Source of the DNA: Anaerofilum sp. An201
Lineage (GTDB): Bacteria; Bacillota; Clostridia; Oscillospirales; Ruminococcaceae
Length of the DNA: 64,000 nucleotides
Direction: 5' to 3'
Assembly (NCBI RefSeq): GCF_002160015.1
Contig: NZ_NFJT01000013.1
Coordinates: 1 to 64,000, forward strand
In this document: positions 1 through 8,621 of the stretch, in pieces
Position numbering within the stretch: the stretch's first letter is position 1
Layout of the letters: every line of letters starts with the position of its first letter
The notes under the pieces: generated by a model
Seen by the model: the letters and a program-made list of their open reading frames with translations, nothing else
Told to the model about the DNA's origin: nothing
Databases searched by the model: none
Translations under genes and position numbers: made by a program

Positions 1-281
1 GCGTCATCCGCACCGGCGAAACCACCGTCTATGGTGAGGGCAGCCGCTGGCTGCGCGCGCTCACCGGCTGGCAGGCCGCCGTGCGTGTGAACGGCAGCGA
101 GGCGCTGGCGGTGGTGCATGTTTTTGACCAGGCGGCGGGTGCTATCCGTCTGCCGCTGCGCGGCTGGCAGATTGCCGAAAGCCTGTGCGAAGGCATACAG
201 GCCGAAGGCGGACCGGACGGTCTTGTGCTGCACACCGACGGCGGGCACTGCGCAGGCGTATTTCTGCTGCGGCGTGGCTGA
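1..281 (+). CDS. C-terminal fragment of a probable glycoside hydrolase (alpha-galactosidase-like), 5' end outside window
   Basis: An open frame enters from the left edge (codons in phase with position 3) and stops at 281, giving about 92 residues. The sequence reads like the beta-sandwich end of a GH36-type alpha-galactosidase: SEALAVVHVFDQ, then IRLPLRGW, ending in GVFLLRRG. This pattern of a short all-beta domain that carries no catalytic residues is common at the end of such enzymes. The catalytic part lies outside the window, so the family call rests on resemblance only. Any GH with a Greek-key C-terminal domain would fit. A bidirectional terminator follows at about 371-403. Confidence 0.45.
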   Translation, partial: VIRTGETTVYGEGSRWLRALTGWQAAVRVNGSEALAVVHVFDQAAGAIRLPLRGWQIAESLCEGIQAEGGPDGLVLHTDGGHCAGVFLLRRG

Positions 282-370
282 TTTTGCACGCTTTTCACTG
301 CATACTTCGCAAACCGGAGTCCATCCGGGACACCGGTTGTGTTTTCCCCTCATATCTCCCCTCAAAAATA

Positions 371-403
371 CGCCCCGGCCAAATGGCCGGGGGCGTATTT
401 TTT
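371..403. terminator. Bidirectional rho-independent terminator
   Basis: A GC-rich stem (CGCCCCGGCC, loop AAAT, GGCCGGGGGCG) is followed by a T-run on the plus strand and preceded by an A-run that becomes a T-run on the minus strand. It sits between the convergent ends of the hydrolase fragment and the lyxose isomerase and can serve both. Confidence 0.85.
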
Positions 404-445
404 GATATATTTTCTCTGTGTCAGCCGCTGCACGGAACAGACCGG

Positions 446-1132
446 TCACTTTGCGCGGGGGTATTCGTTACACAGCAGACGGTAGGGCTCTTCGTCCTCC
501 TCAATGCGGGGAAAACGGCCCACCGGCGGATGAAAGCGGTTGTCGGTGTTGTCGTCGTTGCACTGACTCACCTCTCCCAGCAGCACCGGTCCGGTGCCCT
601 CCTCCACCGAGAAATCGTGGTACAGACGCTGCTGTACATGGATGCTCTCGCCGGGCGTCAGGCGGATCTGGGTGCCGGCCGGAACGGTATAGGTGCGGCC
701 GTCGGTGTGCACCGTCACGTCGCTGTCATAGTCGATCTCCTCATCGGGCAGGCTGTTGTACACCCGGATCAGCACATTTCCGCCGCCCCGGTTGATGATG
801 TCCTCGGTCTTGTACCAGTGGAAATGATTGGGCGCATACTGCCCCTCTTTCAGATACAGCAGCTTTTCGGCGTATACCTTCGGGTATTTGTCCGGCATGG
901 CGCGGTTTCCGTTGCGCAGGGTGATGAGCGAAAAGCCGAATTTGTCAAAATCACCCTTGCCGTAGTCGGTGATGTCCCAGCCCAGCATGCAGTCGCGCAC
1001 TTCGTCGTATTCATGCCCGATGCTCTGCCACTGCTCCGGCGTGAAATTGCAGAAGGGCGGCAGACAAAAGCCGTGCGCGCGGCACATGGCCTCCATTTCC
1101 TTCAGCGCTTTGTTGATTTCCGAACGCTTCAT
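446..1132 (-). CDS. D-lyxose ketol-isomerase (cupin-type sugar isomerase)
   Basis: A 228-residue cytoplasmic cupin enzyme that interconverts D-lyxose and D-xylulose; members often also act on D-mannose/D-fructose. The metal-binding cupin motif is visible as NHFHWYKTEDI, with a second conserved His in VQQRLYHDFSVEEG, and the length matches the family (about 225-230). The ATG at 1132 was chosen because a GGAG box precedes it by a normal distance. The reading frame is open further upstream but without a ribosome site. It is monocistronic, convergent with the hydrolase fragment, and sits beside a surface glycan-degrading gene, which suggests use of a minor pentose or mannose released from glycans. 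Confidence 0.85.
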   Translation of the reverse strand: MKRSEINKALKEMEAMCRAHGFCLPPFCNFTPEQWQSIGHEYDEVRDCMLGWDITDYGKGDFDKFGFSLITLRNGNRAMPDKYPKVYAEKLLYLKEGQYAPNHFHWYKTEDIINRGGGNVLIRVYNSLPDEEIDYDSDVTVHTDGRTYTVPAGTQIRLTPGESIHVQQRLYHDFSVEEGTGPVLLGEVSQCNDDNTDNRFHPPVGRFPRIEEDEEPYRLLCNEYPRAK

Positions 1133-1271
1133 ATCGGTGTACTCCTTTGTATTGTTCCGGCCCAGAGCCGGCCTTTTTGTGTATAGTATCCCGCTTTGCA
1201 GACCAAAAGGCAAGGGGAAATCCTGCGGTTTTGCTTTTGCCCATCCTTTTTCTCTTTCCGGACAGGACAAA

Positions 1272-1312
1272 GCAGCCCCTTCTTCCCGGACAGGCGGAAG
1301 GAAGGGGCTGCA
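1272..1312 (-). terminator. Rho-independent terminator after the LPXTG beta-helix gene
   Basis: A perfect inverted repeat (GCAGCCCCTTC and GAAGGGGCTGC, about 18-nt loop) lies 30 nt after the stop of the minus-strand gene at 1343 and is followed on that strand by TTTG. Confidence 0.6.
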
Positions 1313-1342
1313 TGTTCAAAGAAATAGCAGAACTTTTTCAGC

Positions 1343-4300
1343 TCAGTGCTTCTTTGCGCAGAAGATCATCCGGCCAAAGCCAGCCGCTGCCAGCACCAGC
1401 ACTCCTGCCAGGATCGCAAGCGGCATGCTGTCGCCAGTGGCAGGAAGCGCGCCGCCGTTGTCCGGCTGGGCAGGCGTTTCGGTGGGAACCGGAGATGCGC
1501 TTGCGTCCGGAGACGGTGTGGGCACAGGCGATGCGGTGGGAACAGCTGTCGGCTGTGCGGTGGGCTCCGCAGTGGGTTTTGCGGTGGGTTCTGCCGTCGG
1601 CTCAGCGGTCGGCTGGGCAGTCGGATCGGCGGTGGGTTCCGGGGTAGGCTCCGGCTCGGTGTCCTTGTACACAGCAGTCAGAGTCACGTCGCCCTGCGGC
1701 ATCGTGAACACCAGCACCGGTGCGGTGTTGTCTTCAATCTCCACACCTTCCGCCGTCCAGTTCACAAATTCCTTTCCTTCGGGGATCTGTGCGGTGGCGG
1801 CCACCTGCACGCCGGCGGGATAGCTGCCGCTGCCCGCGCCGCCGTTCACCGTGAGGGTGTACTCGGTGCGCTCCACGATCAGCTCGGCGTCGTCCACCAG
1901 ATAGCTGCCCGCGGATTCGGTAGTATTCCGGTTGCCGATCACAAAGTCCAGCTGAAGCGTGCCGGGATGCTCGGCCAGATCTTCGGGGGTGATGGTGGTT
2001 TCCACCTGCACCCAGCCGTCGGCCGCGGATACTGTTTTATAGGTGGCGTTCACACCGCCGGCCGGGTTTCCGCCGCGCAGCATGGTATGGATTCCCATTT
2101 CATGCGTCTTGTCGTCGGTCACCTTCACCCAGGCGCGCAGTGTATAGGAAACGTCGGCTGCCAGAGCAGACCCGTCCGCGTTTTCCAGACGGAACTGGAT
2201 GCCCTTGTGTGCATATCCGGTGCCGTCCGGCTGCTGCTGGATGTTGTCCTCGGTCGTCACACGGGCGGCGTAAGAACCGCTGTGGGCATCATCGCCGGTT
2301 ACTTCGATGGTGCAGCCCTCGGTTTCGCCCTTGGGATACCGGCTCCACCCGGTCAGATCACCGGTCTCGAAGCCGGGGTTGGGAATGATATATCCGTCGC
2401 TGCTCACCTGCACGGTGCAGGCGGCGGTTTTGCCGTTGTCGGCAGCGGTGGCGGTGATCACGGCCTCGCCTTCCTGCAGCGCATAGACCATACCGTTCCC
2501 ATCCACAGCGGCTACATTCGGGTCGCTGCTGCTCCAAATCACCTGCTTGTTGCCGGCATTCTCGGGCAGGATCGTAGCGTTCAGCTGCAGGGTGCTTGTA
2601 CGGGAAAGCTGCGCGGATTCACGGTCCAGCGTGATGCTGTCCACATGGATGCCGCCCTGTTCCACCACTTCCACTTCACAGGTGGCTTTCACCTGCGGGA
2701 AGCCTTTCACGTTCACAGTAACCGTGGTTTTGCCCGGACGCATACCGGTCACAACGCCGTTCTCGTCCACACGGGCGATTTCATGCTCGCCCTGGGTCCA
2801 TTCAAACTCCACATCCACATCGGGGGTGACTTCGGCCACAGCGGTCAGCGGCTGCTGTGCGCCCACTTCCAGGACGATGGAGGTCTTGTCCAGCTCAACG
2901 GCGGTGGGAACCGGGTCGATCACCGGCGTACCGATACGCACATCGTCGAACATCATGTGGCTCACATCGCCGGGCAGGTTGCTCTCGCCCCAGTAGTCGC
3001 CCAGACCAATAAAGGTGAAGCCTTCCACATCCTCTACGGTATTCACCAGGATACCGTCGATGTACATTTTGCAGTCAGTGCCGCTGGTGTAGTCCCACTT
3101 CAGCTCGTGCCAGCCCTCGCTGCGGGGCGCTTCGGTCACGGCGAAATTGCTGCCCACGCGCATCGAATAGTATTCGGCGGAATCGCGCGCGCTCACGCCC
3201 AGCGCCATCCACTCGCCGCTGCGGGGAGAAACATTGGCGATGGCGCGGGTGTATTTTCCGCTTTCCATCGTGTCGTACAGCCAGACGGTCACCACCTGCT
3301 GCTGCGGCAGACCAAAGGTCTTTTCGATGGCGTCCATCGCCTCGTCCTGTACATAACTGTACCGGCCGGCGTGCGCCTGTTCGGTGGTGTTGGAGGGCGT
3401 TCCCTTGGTGCCGCCCTCGGCCGGGGTCCAGGCGGAGAAATCGTTGCCGAAGCTCTCGTAGAAGCTGGCCTCGGTGCTGCTGCTGGTGGTGAAGGAGCGC
3501 ACCTCGCTCACAGCACTGCTGCCGTTCAGACGTCCTTCATGCGCTGTCACGCGCCAGTAATAGGTGGTGCCTGCCTCCAGACCGGTGAGGGTGAGGCCGG
3601 GTTCGGTCGCGCTTTCGGTGCGCAGAATCTCCTCAAAGGCATTGTCGGACGCCAGCTCCACTTCATAGCTGCCGGCACCTTCCACCGCCTGCCAGGAGAG
3701 CGCCACACCGTCCACGATGCTCACATCCGCGGCGCCGTCTGCAGGGGCGGTCAGCACAGGAGCCGACACCTCCACACCCAGCTCGGTGCGGTATTCGTCC
3801 TTGTACAGGCCAACCTGCGAAGCGTCGAAGTGATCGTCGCCCAGCTTCTGGTCGATGATCGAGCCCTCTTTCACTTCAAAGTTCAGCGCGTTCGGGTCCA
3901 CAAAACCGATGTCGGTATCGGCGGGATAGCTCTCGTTGTTCTCCACGGTTCCCATCGACTTCACATTTCCATCGATGTTGCCGAACGGATTGGCCACGCC
4001 CACCAGCAGGTTGCCGGTGATCTCAGCATTGGCCGGCTTTTTGCCCTCGATGCACTCGCTGGCGCTGTCCAGCTCCAGGCTCATCTCGGTCAGTTCGGGG
4101 TATTTTTCCTGCCACTTGGCCCAGTTTTCCGGGTTCTGTTCCAGGGTAGCTTTCAGCGCTGCCCACTCGGCAAAGCAAGTGCCGTCCGGAGACGCCGCAT
4201 GATAGTGCGCCCAGCCCAGACCGCGCGCGTCGTAGTGCAGGCCCTTGCCGTTGTTCTGGTTGATCTGGATGTTGTTTTTCACGATGTTGTCCCGGCCGCC

Positions 4301-6088
4301 GCCGATGAGGGTGGTGTAGCCGGTCACATTCACGAACAGGTTGTTGGTCACCTCGGTGCCGCACATCAGGTCGTCCAGATAGACGGCTGCGGAACCGATG
4401 CCGCTGTTGCTGACCATATCGTGGATGTAGTTGTTGGTGATGACGTTGCCGCGGTAGGACCAGCGGCGCACCGAATAGATCGCGCCCGAGTCGCTGGTCT
4501 CGTAGCAGACATGGGCGATCTCGTTGTTTTTGATCACGTTGTCGTTGCCGTCAAAGCTGATGGCCATGTGCGGCGCGTTGGTGATCTTGTTGTTGGACGC
4601 CTCGAGCCCGGTACCCATCAGCGCGATGGCGGGCGAGTAGGTGCGCTTGGTGACCGAATAGTCGTCGAACGAGCAGTTGATCACCTTGCTGTTTGCGGGC
4701 GTGAGGCTGTAGCGGTTGCCGCCTGCCACATACACGCCGCCCTGACCGGTGCGCTGGATGTTGCAGCTCTGCACGATGTTGTCGTGGCCGCCCTGTGCGC
4801 CCTCGCTCACTACCGAGAAGCTGTCGGCGGATACGATCTTGCCGATCACAACGGCGCGCTGGCCCAGATCGGAAAAGTCACAGCCGGCCACCAGCGTGTT
4901 GCTGCAGTCCACCAGCTCGATGCCGTGGCTGTTGCCCTTGGAGATGTCCAGATTCTTGAACTGGATGTATTCGGCATTCTCCGCCTTGATGAAGGAATTG
5001 CCCATCATCGACAGCTCCACCGTGCTGCCGGACAGATCCTTTTCCGGGTACAGGTACAGCTTGCCGCTCTCGCGGTCCAGATACCATTCGCCCGGCTGGT
5101 CGATCTCGCACAGCAGGTTGTAGGCATAGAACTTCATGCCGCCGTTCACGCCGTAGCGGGAGGGCTGCAGACCGGTGATTTTCAGCATGTCGCCGTCCTT
5201 TTCCAGCGACTTCACCGCGATGTTGTCATCCGCCCAGTCCCAGCAGAAATAGCCGAAGGTCCAGATGTCGTTTTCCTGGCTCCACAGGTCGTATTTGTCG
5301 GCCAGCGCCCGGCTGCCCCACACACCGCTGGGCTGGTTGATCCAGTTGTCCTCGCCGATCTTGCAGGGGATGCGCTCGCCGCCGTTTTCCTTGGTACAGG
5401 CCGGGCAGCTGCCGTCCGGGTTGGGCATGTGGTCGCGCGGCACAAAGCCCTTGCTGTAGGATTTGTCGATCTTTACAAATCCCTCGTTGGGATACCGCGC
5501 CAGCGTCTGGGCCTCGCCGTCCACCGTGATGTTCAGCGCGGCGGGCTGGTCCGGCCAGCCAAAGCCGTTTTTGGGCAGCGGCGCAAATTCACTGATGCCC
5601 AGATTTTCGGTCACATCATATACCAGCACTTTGTCCCGCACCTCTTCGGGCAGACGGGAAAGGATGCTCTCGTCGGTCACCGGCTCAAAGTCCGTGCCGT
5701 CGGCCTCCACGTTGCCGCTGAGGGTGACGGTCTCGCCGGGATACGCCTGGTAGACGATGGGGCTGCCCTCGGCGCCGGAATCCTGCGCCTCCAGCGTGAA
5801 GGACTCTTCCAGATACTTATAGTCGCCTTCCCGCAGGTTCACCGTGATGCCGCCCTCGGGCAGACCGCTCTCGGCCTTGATGGCGCGGATCTTGTCCCGC
5901 GCGCCTTCCAGCGTCTGGAGGGGGGCGTCGATGGTACCGGCCGCGCTGTCGCTGCCGTTCGGCGCCACATACAGCTGCATCCCTGCCGCCGGCGCTGCCT
6001 GCACCTGCACCGGCATTGTCGGCAGCGCGACGCTCAGCAGCATGCCTGCCGCCAGCACACCGCCGGCCAGTCGTCTTGTCACTTTCAC
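1343..6088 (-). CDS. Secreted LPXTG-anchored right-handed beta-helix glycan-active enzyme (GH141-like)
   Basis: A 1,581-residue surface protein. Visible in order: signal peptide (about 1-31); right-handed beta-helix region (about 36-800) opening with LYVAPNGSDSAAGTIDAPLQ and many NNxI turns; fibronectin type III (about 805-899); LamG-like domain (about 900-1065); two bacterial Ig-like Big2 domains (about 1066-1235); CBM4/9-like domain (about 1236-1410); InlB-type repeat (about 1411-1476); Pro/Thr linker of PTAEPTAQ units; LPATG at about 1548-1552, membrane helix and KKH tail. The N-terminal pattern resembles GH141 (alpha-L-fucosidase/xylanase), but the substrate is not proven. The GTG at 6088 has AGGAG seven bases upstream and directly starts the signal peptide; the ATG upstream does not. 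An adjacent fucose operon makes fucosylated glycans plausible targets. Confidence 0.8.
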   Translation of the reverse strand: MKVTRRLAGGVLAAGMLLSVALPTMPVQVQAAPAAGMQLYVAPNGSDSAAGTIDAPLQTLEGARDKIRAIKAESGLPEGGITVNLREGDYKYLEESFTLEAQDSGAEGSPIVYQAYPGETVTLSGNVEADGTDFEPVTDESILSRLPEEVRDKVLVYDVTENLGISEFAPLPKNGFGWPDQPAALNITVDGEAQTLARYPNEGFVKIDKSYSKGFVPRDHMPNPDGSCPACTKENGGERIPCKIGEDNWINQPSGVWGSRALADKYDLWSQENDIWTFGYFCWDWADDNIAVKSLEKDGDMLKITGLQPSRYGVNGGMKFYAYNLLCEIDQPGEWYLDRESGKLYLYPEKDLSGSTVELSMMGNSFIKAENAEYIQFKNLDISKGNSHGIELVDCSNTLVAGCDFSDLGQRAVVIGKIVSADSFSVVSEGAQGGHDNIVQSCNIQRTGQGGVYVAGGNRYSLTPANSKVINCSFDDYSVTKRTYSPAIALMGTGLEASNNKITNAPHMAISFDGNDNVIKNNEIAHVCYETSDSGAIYSVRRWSYRGNVITNNYIHDMVSNSGIGSAAVYLDDLMCGTEVTNNLFVNVTGYTTLIGGGRDNIVKNNIQINQNNGKGLHYDARGLGWAHYHAASPDGTCFAEWAALKATLEQNPENWAKWQEKYPELTEMSLELDSASECIEGKKPANAEITGNLLVGVANPFGNIDGNVKSMGTVENNESYPADTDIGFVDPNALNFEVKEGSIIDQKLGDDHFDASQVGLYKDEYRTELGVEVSAPVLTAPADGAADVSIVDGVALSWQAVEGAGSYEVELASDNAFEEILRTESATEPGLTLTGLEAGTTYYWRVTAHEGRLNGSSAVSEVRSFTTSSSTEASFYESFGNDFSAWTPAEGGTKGTPSNTTEQAHAGRYSYVQDEAMDAIEKTFGLPQQQVVTVWLYDTMESGKYTRAIANVSPRSGEWMALGVSARDSAEYYSMRVGSNFAVTEAPRSEGWHELKWDYTSGTDCKMYIDGILVNTVEDVEGFTFIGLGDYWGESNLPGDVSHMMFDDVRIGTPVIDPVPTAVELDKTSIVLEVGAQQPLTAVAEVTPDVDVEFEWTQGEHEIARVDENGVVTGMRPGKTTVTVNVKGFPQVKATCEVEVVEQGGIHVDSITLDRESAQLSRTSTLQLNATILPENAGNKQVIWSSSDPNVAAVDGNGMVYALQEGEAVITATAADNGKTAACTVQVSSDGYIIPNPGFETGDLTGWSRYPKGETEGCTIEVTGDDAHSGSYAARVTTEDNIQQQPDGTGYAHKGIQFRLENADGSALAADVSYTLRAWVKVTDDKTHEMGIHTMLRGGNPAGGVNATYKTVSAADGWVQVETTITPEDLAEHPGTLQLDFVIGNRNTTESAGSYLVDDAELIVERTEYTLTVNGGAGSGSYPAGVQVAATAQIPEGKEFVNWTAEGVEIEDNTAPVLVFTMPQGDVTLTAVYKDTEPEPTPEPTADPTAQPTAEPTAEPTAKPTAEPTAQPTAVPTASPVPTPSPDASASPVPTETPAQPDNGGALPATGDSMPLAILAGVLVLAAAGFGRMIFCAKKH

Positions 6089-6186
6089 ACGATCACTCCT
6101 TTTTGTTCTGCAGTTTCCGTTTCCGGTTTGCACTTTCATCCTAACTTTTTGCAGGATATCCACACAAGTCCAACTATCTTCCGGTG

Positions 6187-6225
6187 GTTCAAACGGGCAG
6201 TTCAAAAAAGGAATTCTGGTTCAAA
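6187..6225. promoter_or_regulatory. Three GTTCAAA direct repeats upstream of the LPXTG beta-helix gene
   Basis: The heptamer GTTCAAA occurs at 6187, 6200 and 6219 in the 166-nt gap between the AraC gene and the beta-helix gene. It reads TTTGAAC on the transcribed minus strand. Iterated direct repeats at spacings of 13 and 19 nt are typical of activator sites such as AraC half-sites. The regulator is not known; the adjacent AraC protein is an inferred candidate. Confidence 0.4.
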
Positions 6226-6254
6226 AAGTGATTTTTTGTGAAGGAATGCGTTTT

Positions 6255-7082
6255 TTATCCTCCGCTGCGCGCACAGTCGCGGGGGCTGCAATCGTACCGC
6301 GCGCGGAAGGCGCGGTAAAAGTTGGGATAATCCCGGAATCCGCAGGCCGCCGCCGTCTCGGTGGGAACGGTGCCTTCCAGCAGCATTTCCCGGGCAATCT
6401 GCAGCCGCTTGAGCAGGATATACCGGTACAGACTGGTGCCCACCTGCCGGCTGAACTCGTGGCTGAGATAGTATTTACTCACATGGAACCGTCCGGCCAA
6501 TCCGTCCAGCGACAGCTCCTCCGGGTAGTGGCGGTGGATATAGGCCAGCACGCGGGAGATCAGCGGGCTGTTTTCGCCGGTCTCACGGCTCTGCTGCGCG
6601 GTGCGGTTCAGCAGCGCCATCAGCTGCAAAAGACACCCCTCGGCGCACAGGTCGGCGGCGTATCCTTGCCCCGCGCGCTCGTCCAGAATGCGCTCCAGCA
6701 GGGTGCGCAGCGGGGCGATGTCGGGCGGATGCAGGCGGTTTGTGTGGCCGTCAAAGCAGCGGGCCAGCTCCCCGCCGCCGAACCCCTCCAGATACCGCCG
6801 CCCCACCCACAGCACAATCCGCTCGTAGGGTCCGGCCTGCGGGTCCACCGTCACCTGGTGCAGCTCCATCGGGCTGATGAGCAGAAGGTCCCCCGGCTGG
6901 GGACGGTAGAGCCTGCCCTCGATGCGGTACTCCACCTTCCCGCGCAGGAACAGGTATACCTCGTAGAAATCGTGGTGGTGCAGGTCCACCGCGTCCAGGC
7001 GGGTGTCCTGGTTGTGGAAGATCTCGAAATCGTCCCGGCGCATCTCCTGGCGCGGGTCGAACCGCTGGGATGTATCGCGCAT
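6255..7082 (-). CDS. AraC-family transcriptional regulator (cupin sensor plus HTH)
   Basis: A 275-residue one-component regulator. An N-terminal cupin sensor (HHHDFYEVYLFLRG, then GDLLLISPMELHQV) is followed by a C-terminal double helix-turn-helix of AraC type (LAGRFHVSKYYLSHEFSRQVG, then GFRDYPNFYRAFR). ATG 7082 is preferred over GTG 7088 because GGAGGAG is then 7-8 nt upstream. It is divergent from uxaC and lies upstream of the LPXTG beta-helix gene in the same direction, so it probably responds to a sugar ligand and controls one or both. A consensus promoter lies just upstream at 7104-7132. Confidence 0.9.
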   Translation of the reverse strand: MRDTSQRFDPRQEMRRDDFEIFHNQDTRLDAVDLHHHDFYEVYLFLRGKVEYRIEGRLYRPQPGDLLLISPMELHQVTVDPQAGPYERIVLWVGRRYLEGFGGGELARCFDGHTNRLHPPDIAPLRTLLERILDERAGQGYAADLCAEGCLLQLMALLNRTAQQSRETGENSPLISRVLAYIHRHYPEELSLDGLAGRFHVSKYYLSHEFSRQVGTSLYRYILLKRLQIAREMLLEGTVPTETAAACGFRDYPNFYRAFRARYDCSPRDCARSGG

Positions 7083-7103
7083 GTGCACTCCTCCTTTGGG
7101 CTC

Positions 7104-7132
7104 ATCTTACCGCAAGATTTACAATGTGTCAA
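7104..7132 (-). promoter_or_regulatory. Sigma-A promoter of the araC-like gene
   Basis: On the minus strand, TTGACA (7132-7127), a 17-nt spacer and TAAGAT (7109-7104) lie 22 nt before the start codon. The divergent uxaC promoter must overlap this region; a TATGCT at 7168-7173 is its likely -10 and has no good -35, which fits activator dependence. Confidence 0.75.
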
Positions 7133-7205
7133 ACAAGTTATGCAATTTTCATGTGCGTTTGTTGTGGTATGCTGAGAGCAGAAACCACGCAGGAGGTATA
7201 TCGAC

Positions 7206-8606
7206 ATGGAATCCTTTCTGACCGACGACTTCCTTCTGGACACCCCCGCCGCGCGCACCCTCTACCACACCTACGCGGCCGGGATGCCCATCATCGACTA
7301 CCACTGTCACATCGACCCGCACGACATCTATGAGGACCGCCGCTTTGAAACCATCACCCGGCTGTGGCTGGGCGGCGACCACTACAAGTGGCGTCTGATG
7401 CGGTCGAACGGGGTGGCGGAGTCGTACATCACCGGCGACCGGTCCGACCGGGAAAAGTTCCAGAAATTCGCCGAGGCCCTCCCCCGCGCCATCGGCAACC
7501 CGATGTACCACTGGTGCCATCTGGAGCTGAAAAACTACTTTGGCTACACCGGTGTGCTGAACGGCTCCACCGCGCAGGAGGTGTGGGACCTGTGCGCCGA
7601 AAAGCTGCGCACCGATTCCCGACTGAGTGCCCGCGGACTGATCCTTTCCAGCAACGTGGAGATGATCGGCACCACCGACGACCCGTGCAGCCCCCTTGTC
7701 TGGCACGAAAAGCTGGCGGCGGACGGCTTCGCGGTGAAGGTGCTGCCCAGCTTCCGCCCGGACCCGGCGGTGAACATCCACAAGCCCGGCTTCGCGGCTT
7801 GGATGGAAACGCTGGAGCAGAGGGTGGGCCGCCGTCTGACCACCGCGCAGGAGGTCTGCGACGCGCTCTGCGAGCGGATCGCCTTCTTCGACGCGCACGG
7901 CTGCCGCTCGGCCGACCACGGCCTCGACCGGATGGTGTGGCGTCCGGTCCCGCAGACGACCGCCGACCGCGCGCTGACGAAAGCCCGCCGCGGCGAGGCG
8001 CTGACGCCGGAGGAGATCGAGGGCTGGCAGACCCTGCTGCTGCACCGCTGCGCGCAGGAATACGCCCGCCGCGGCTGGGTGATGCAGCTGCATTTCAGCT
8101 GTATGCGCAACCCCAACAGCCGGATGCTGGAGCAGCTCGGCCCCGACACCGGCTTCGACTGCATCGCCGTCACCGACAGCTGTGCCGCCGCCCACCGGAT
8201 GCTGGACGCGCTGGAGCGGGAAAACAGCCTGCCCAAAACGGTGCTGTACAGCCTGAACCCCGCCGACAACGCCTGGCTGGACTCCCTGCTGGGCGCCTTC
8301 CAGGGGCCGGAGATCCCGGGCAAGATCCAGCACGGCAGCGCCTGGTGGTTCAACGACCACAAAACCGGCATGACCGAGCAGCTGACCAGTCTGGCCAATC
8401 TGGGCGTGCTGGGCAACTTCATCGGCATGCTCACCGACAGCCGCAGCCTGCTCAGCTATGCGCGGCACGAATACTTCCGCCGCATCCTGTGCGCGCTGCT
8501 GGGACGCTGGGTGGAAAACGGGGAATATCCCGCCGACATGGAAACACTGGGCGGACTGGTGCAGGACATCTGCTGCAACAACGCCCGCCGCTATTTTAAT
8601 CTGTAA
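7206..8606 (+). CDS. uxaC: Glucuronate isomerase
   Basis: A 466-residue uronate isomerase (amidohydrolase superfamily, EC 5.3.1.12) that converts D-glucuronate to D-fructuronate or D-galacturonate to D-tagaturonate. The metal-binding HCHIDPHDI motif near the N-terminus, the length and the conserved YxxxKWRLMRSNG stretch are family hallmarks. AGGAGG precedes the ATG. It is the first gene of a tight three-gene operon with uxuA (15 nt gap) and an SDR oxidoreductase (12 nt gap), which together take glucuronate to 2-keto-3-deoxygluconate. No kdgK or kdgA is in the window. Confidence 0.95.
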   Translation: MESFLTDDFLLDTPAARTLYHTYAAGMPIIDYHCHIDPHDIYEDRRFETITRLWLGGDHYKWRLMRSNGVAESYITGDRSDREKFQKFAEALPRAIGNPMYHWCHLELKNYFGYTGVLNGSTAQEVWDLCAEKLRTDSRLSARGLILSSNVEMIGTTDDPCSPLVWHEKLAADGFAVKVLPSFRPDPAVNIHKPGFAAWMETLEQRVGRRLTTAQEVCDALCERIAFFDAHGCRSADHGLDRMVWRPVPQTTADRALTKARRGEALTPEEIEGWQTLLLHRCAQEYARRGWVMQLHFSCMRNPNSRMLEQLGPDTGFDCIAVTDSCAAAHRMLDALERENSLPKTVLYSLNPADNAWLDSLLGAFQGPEIPGKIQHGSAWWFNDHKTGMTEQLTSLANLGVLGNFIGMLTDSRSLLSYARHEYFRRILCALLGRWVENGEYPADMETLGGLVQDICCNNARRYFNL

Positions 8607-8621
8607 AAGGAGATGCACACG

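Noticed and set aside
1545-1650. Tandem DNA repeat as a CRISPR-like or VNTR array
   Set aside because: The periodic GTGGG(T/C)TC units encode the PTAEPTAQ cell-wall linker of the LPXTG protein. The unit is 12 nt and there are no spacers. Length variation is possible, but it is not a CRISPR.
1346-6241. Long open frame on the plus strand through the LPXTG beta-helix gene (about 1,630 codons)
   Set aside because: It is the antisense shadow of the real minus-strand gene. It has His/Gly/Ala-rich low-complexity composition, no ribosome site and no domain. GC-rich codon bias keeps the antisense frame free of stops.
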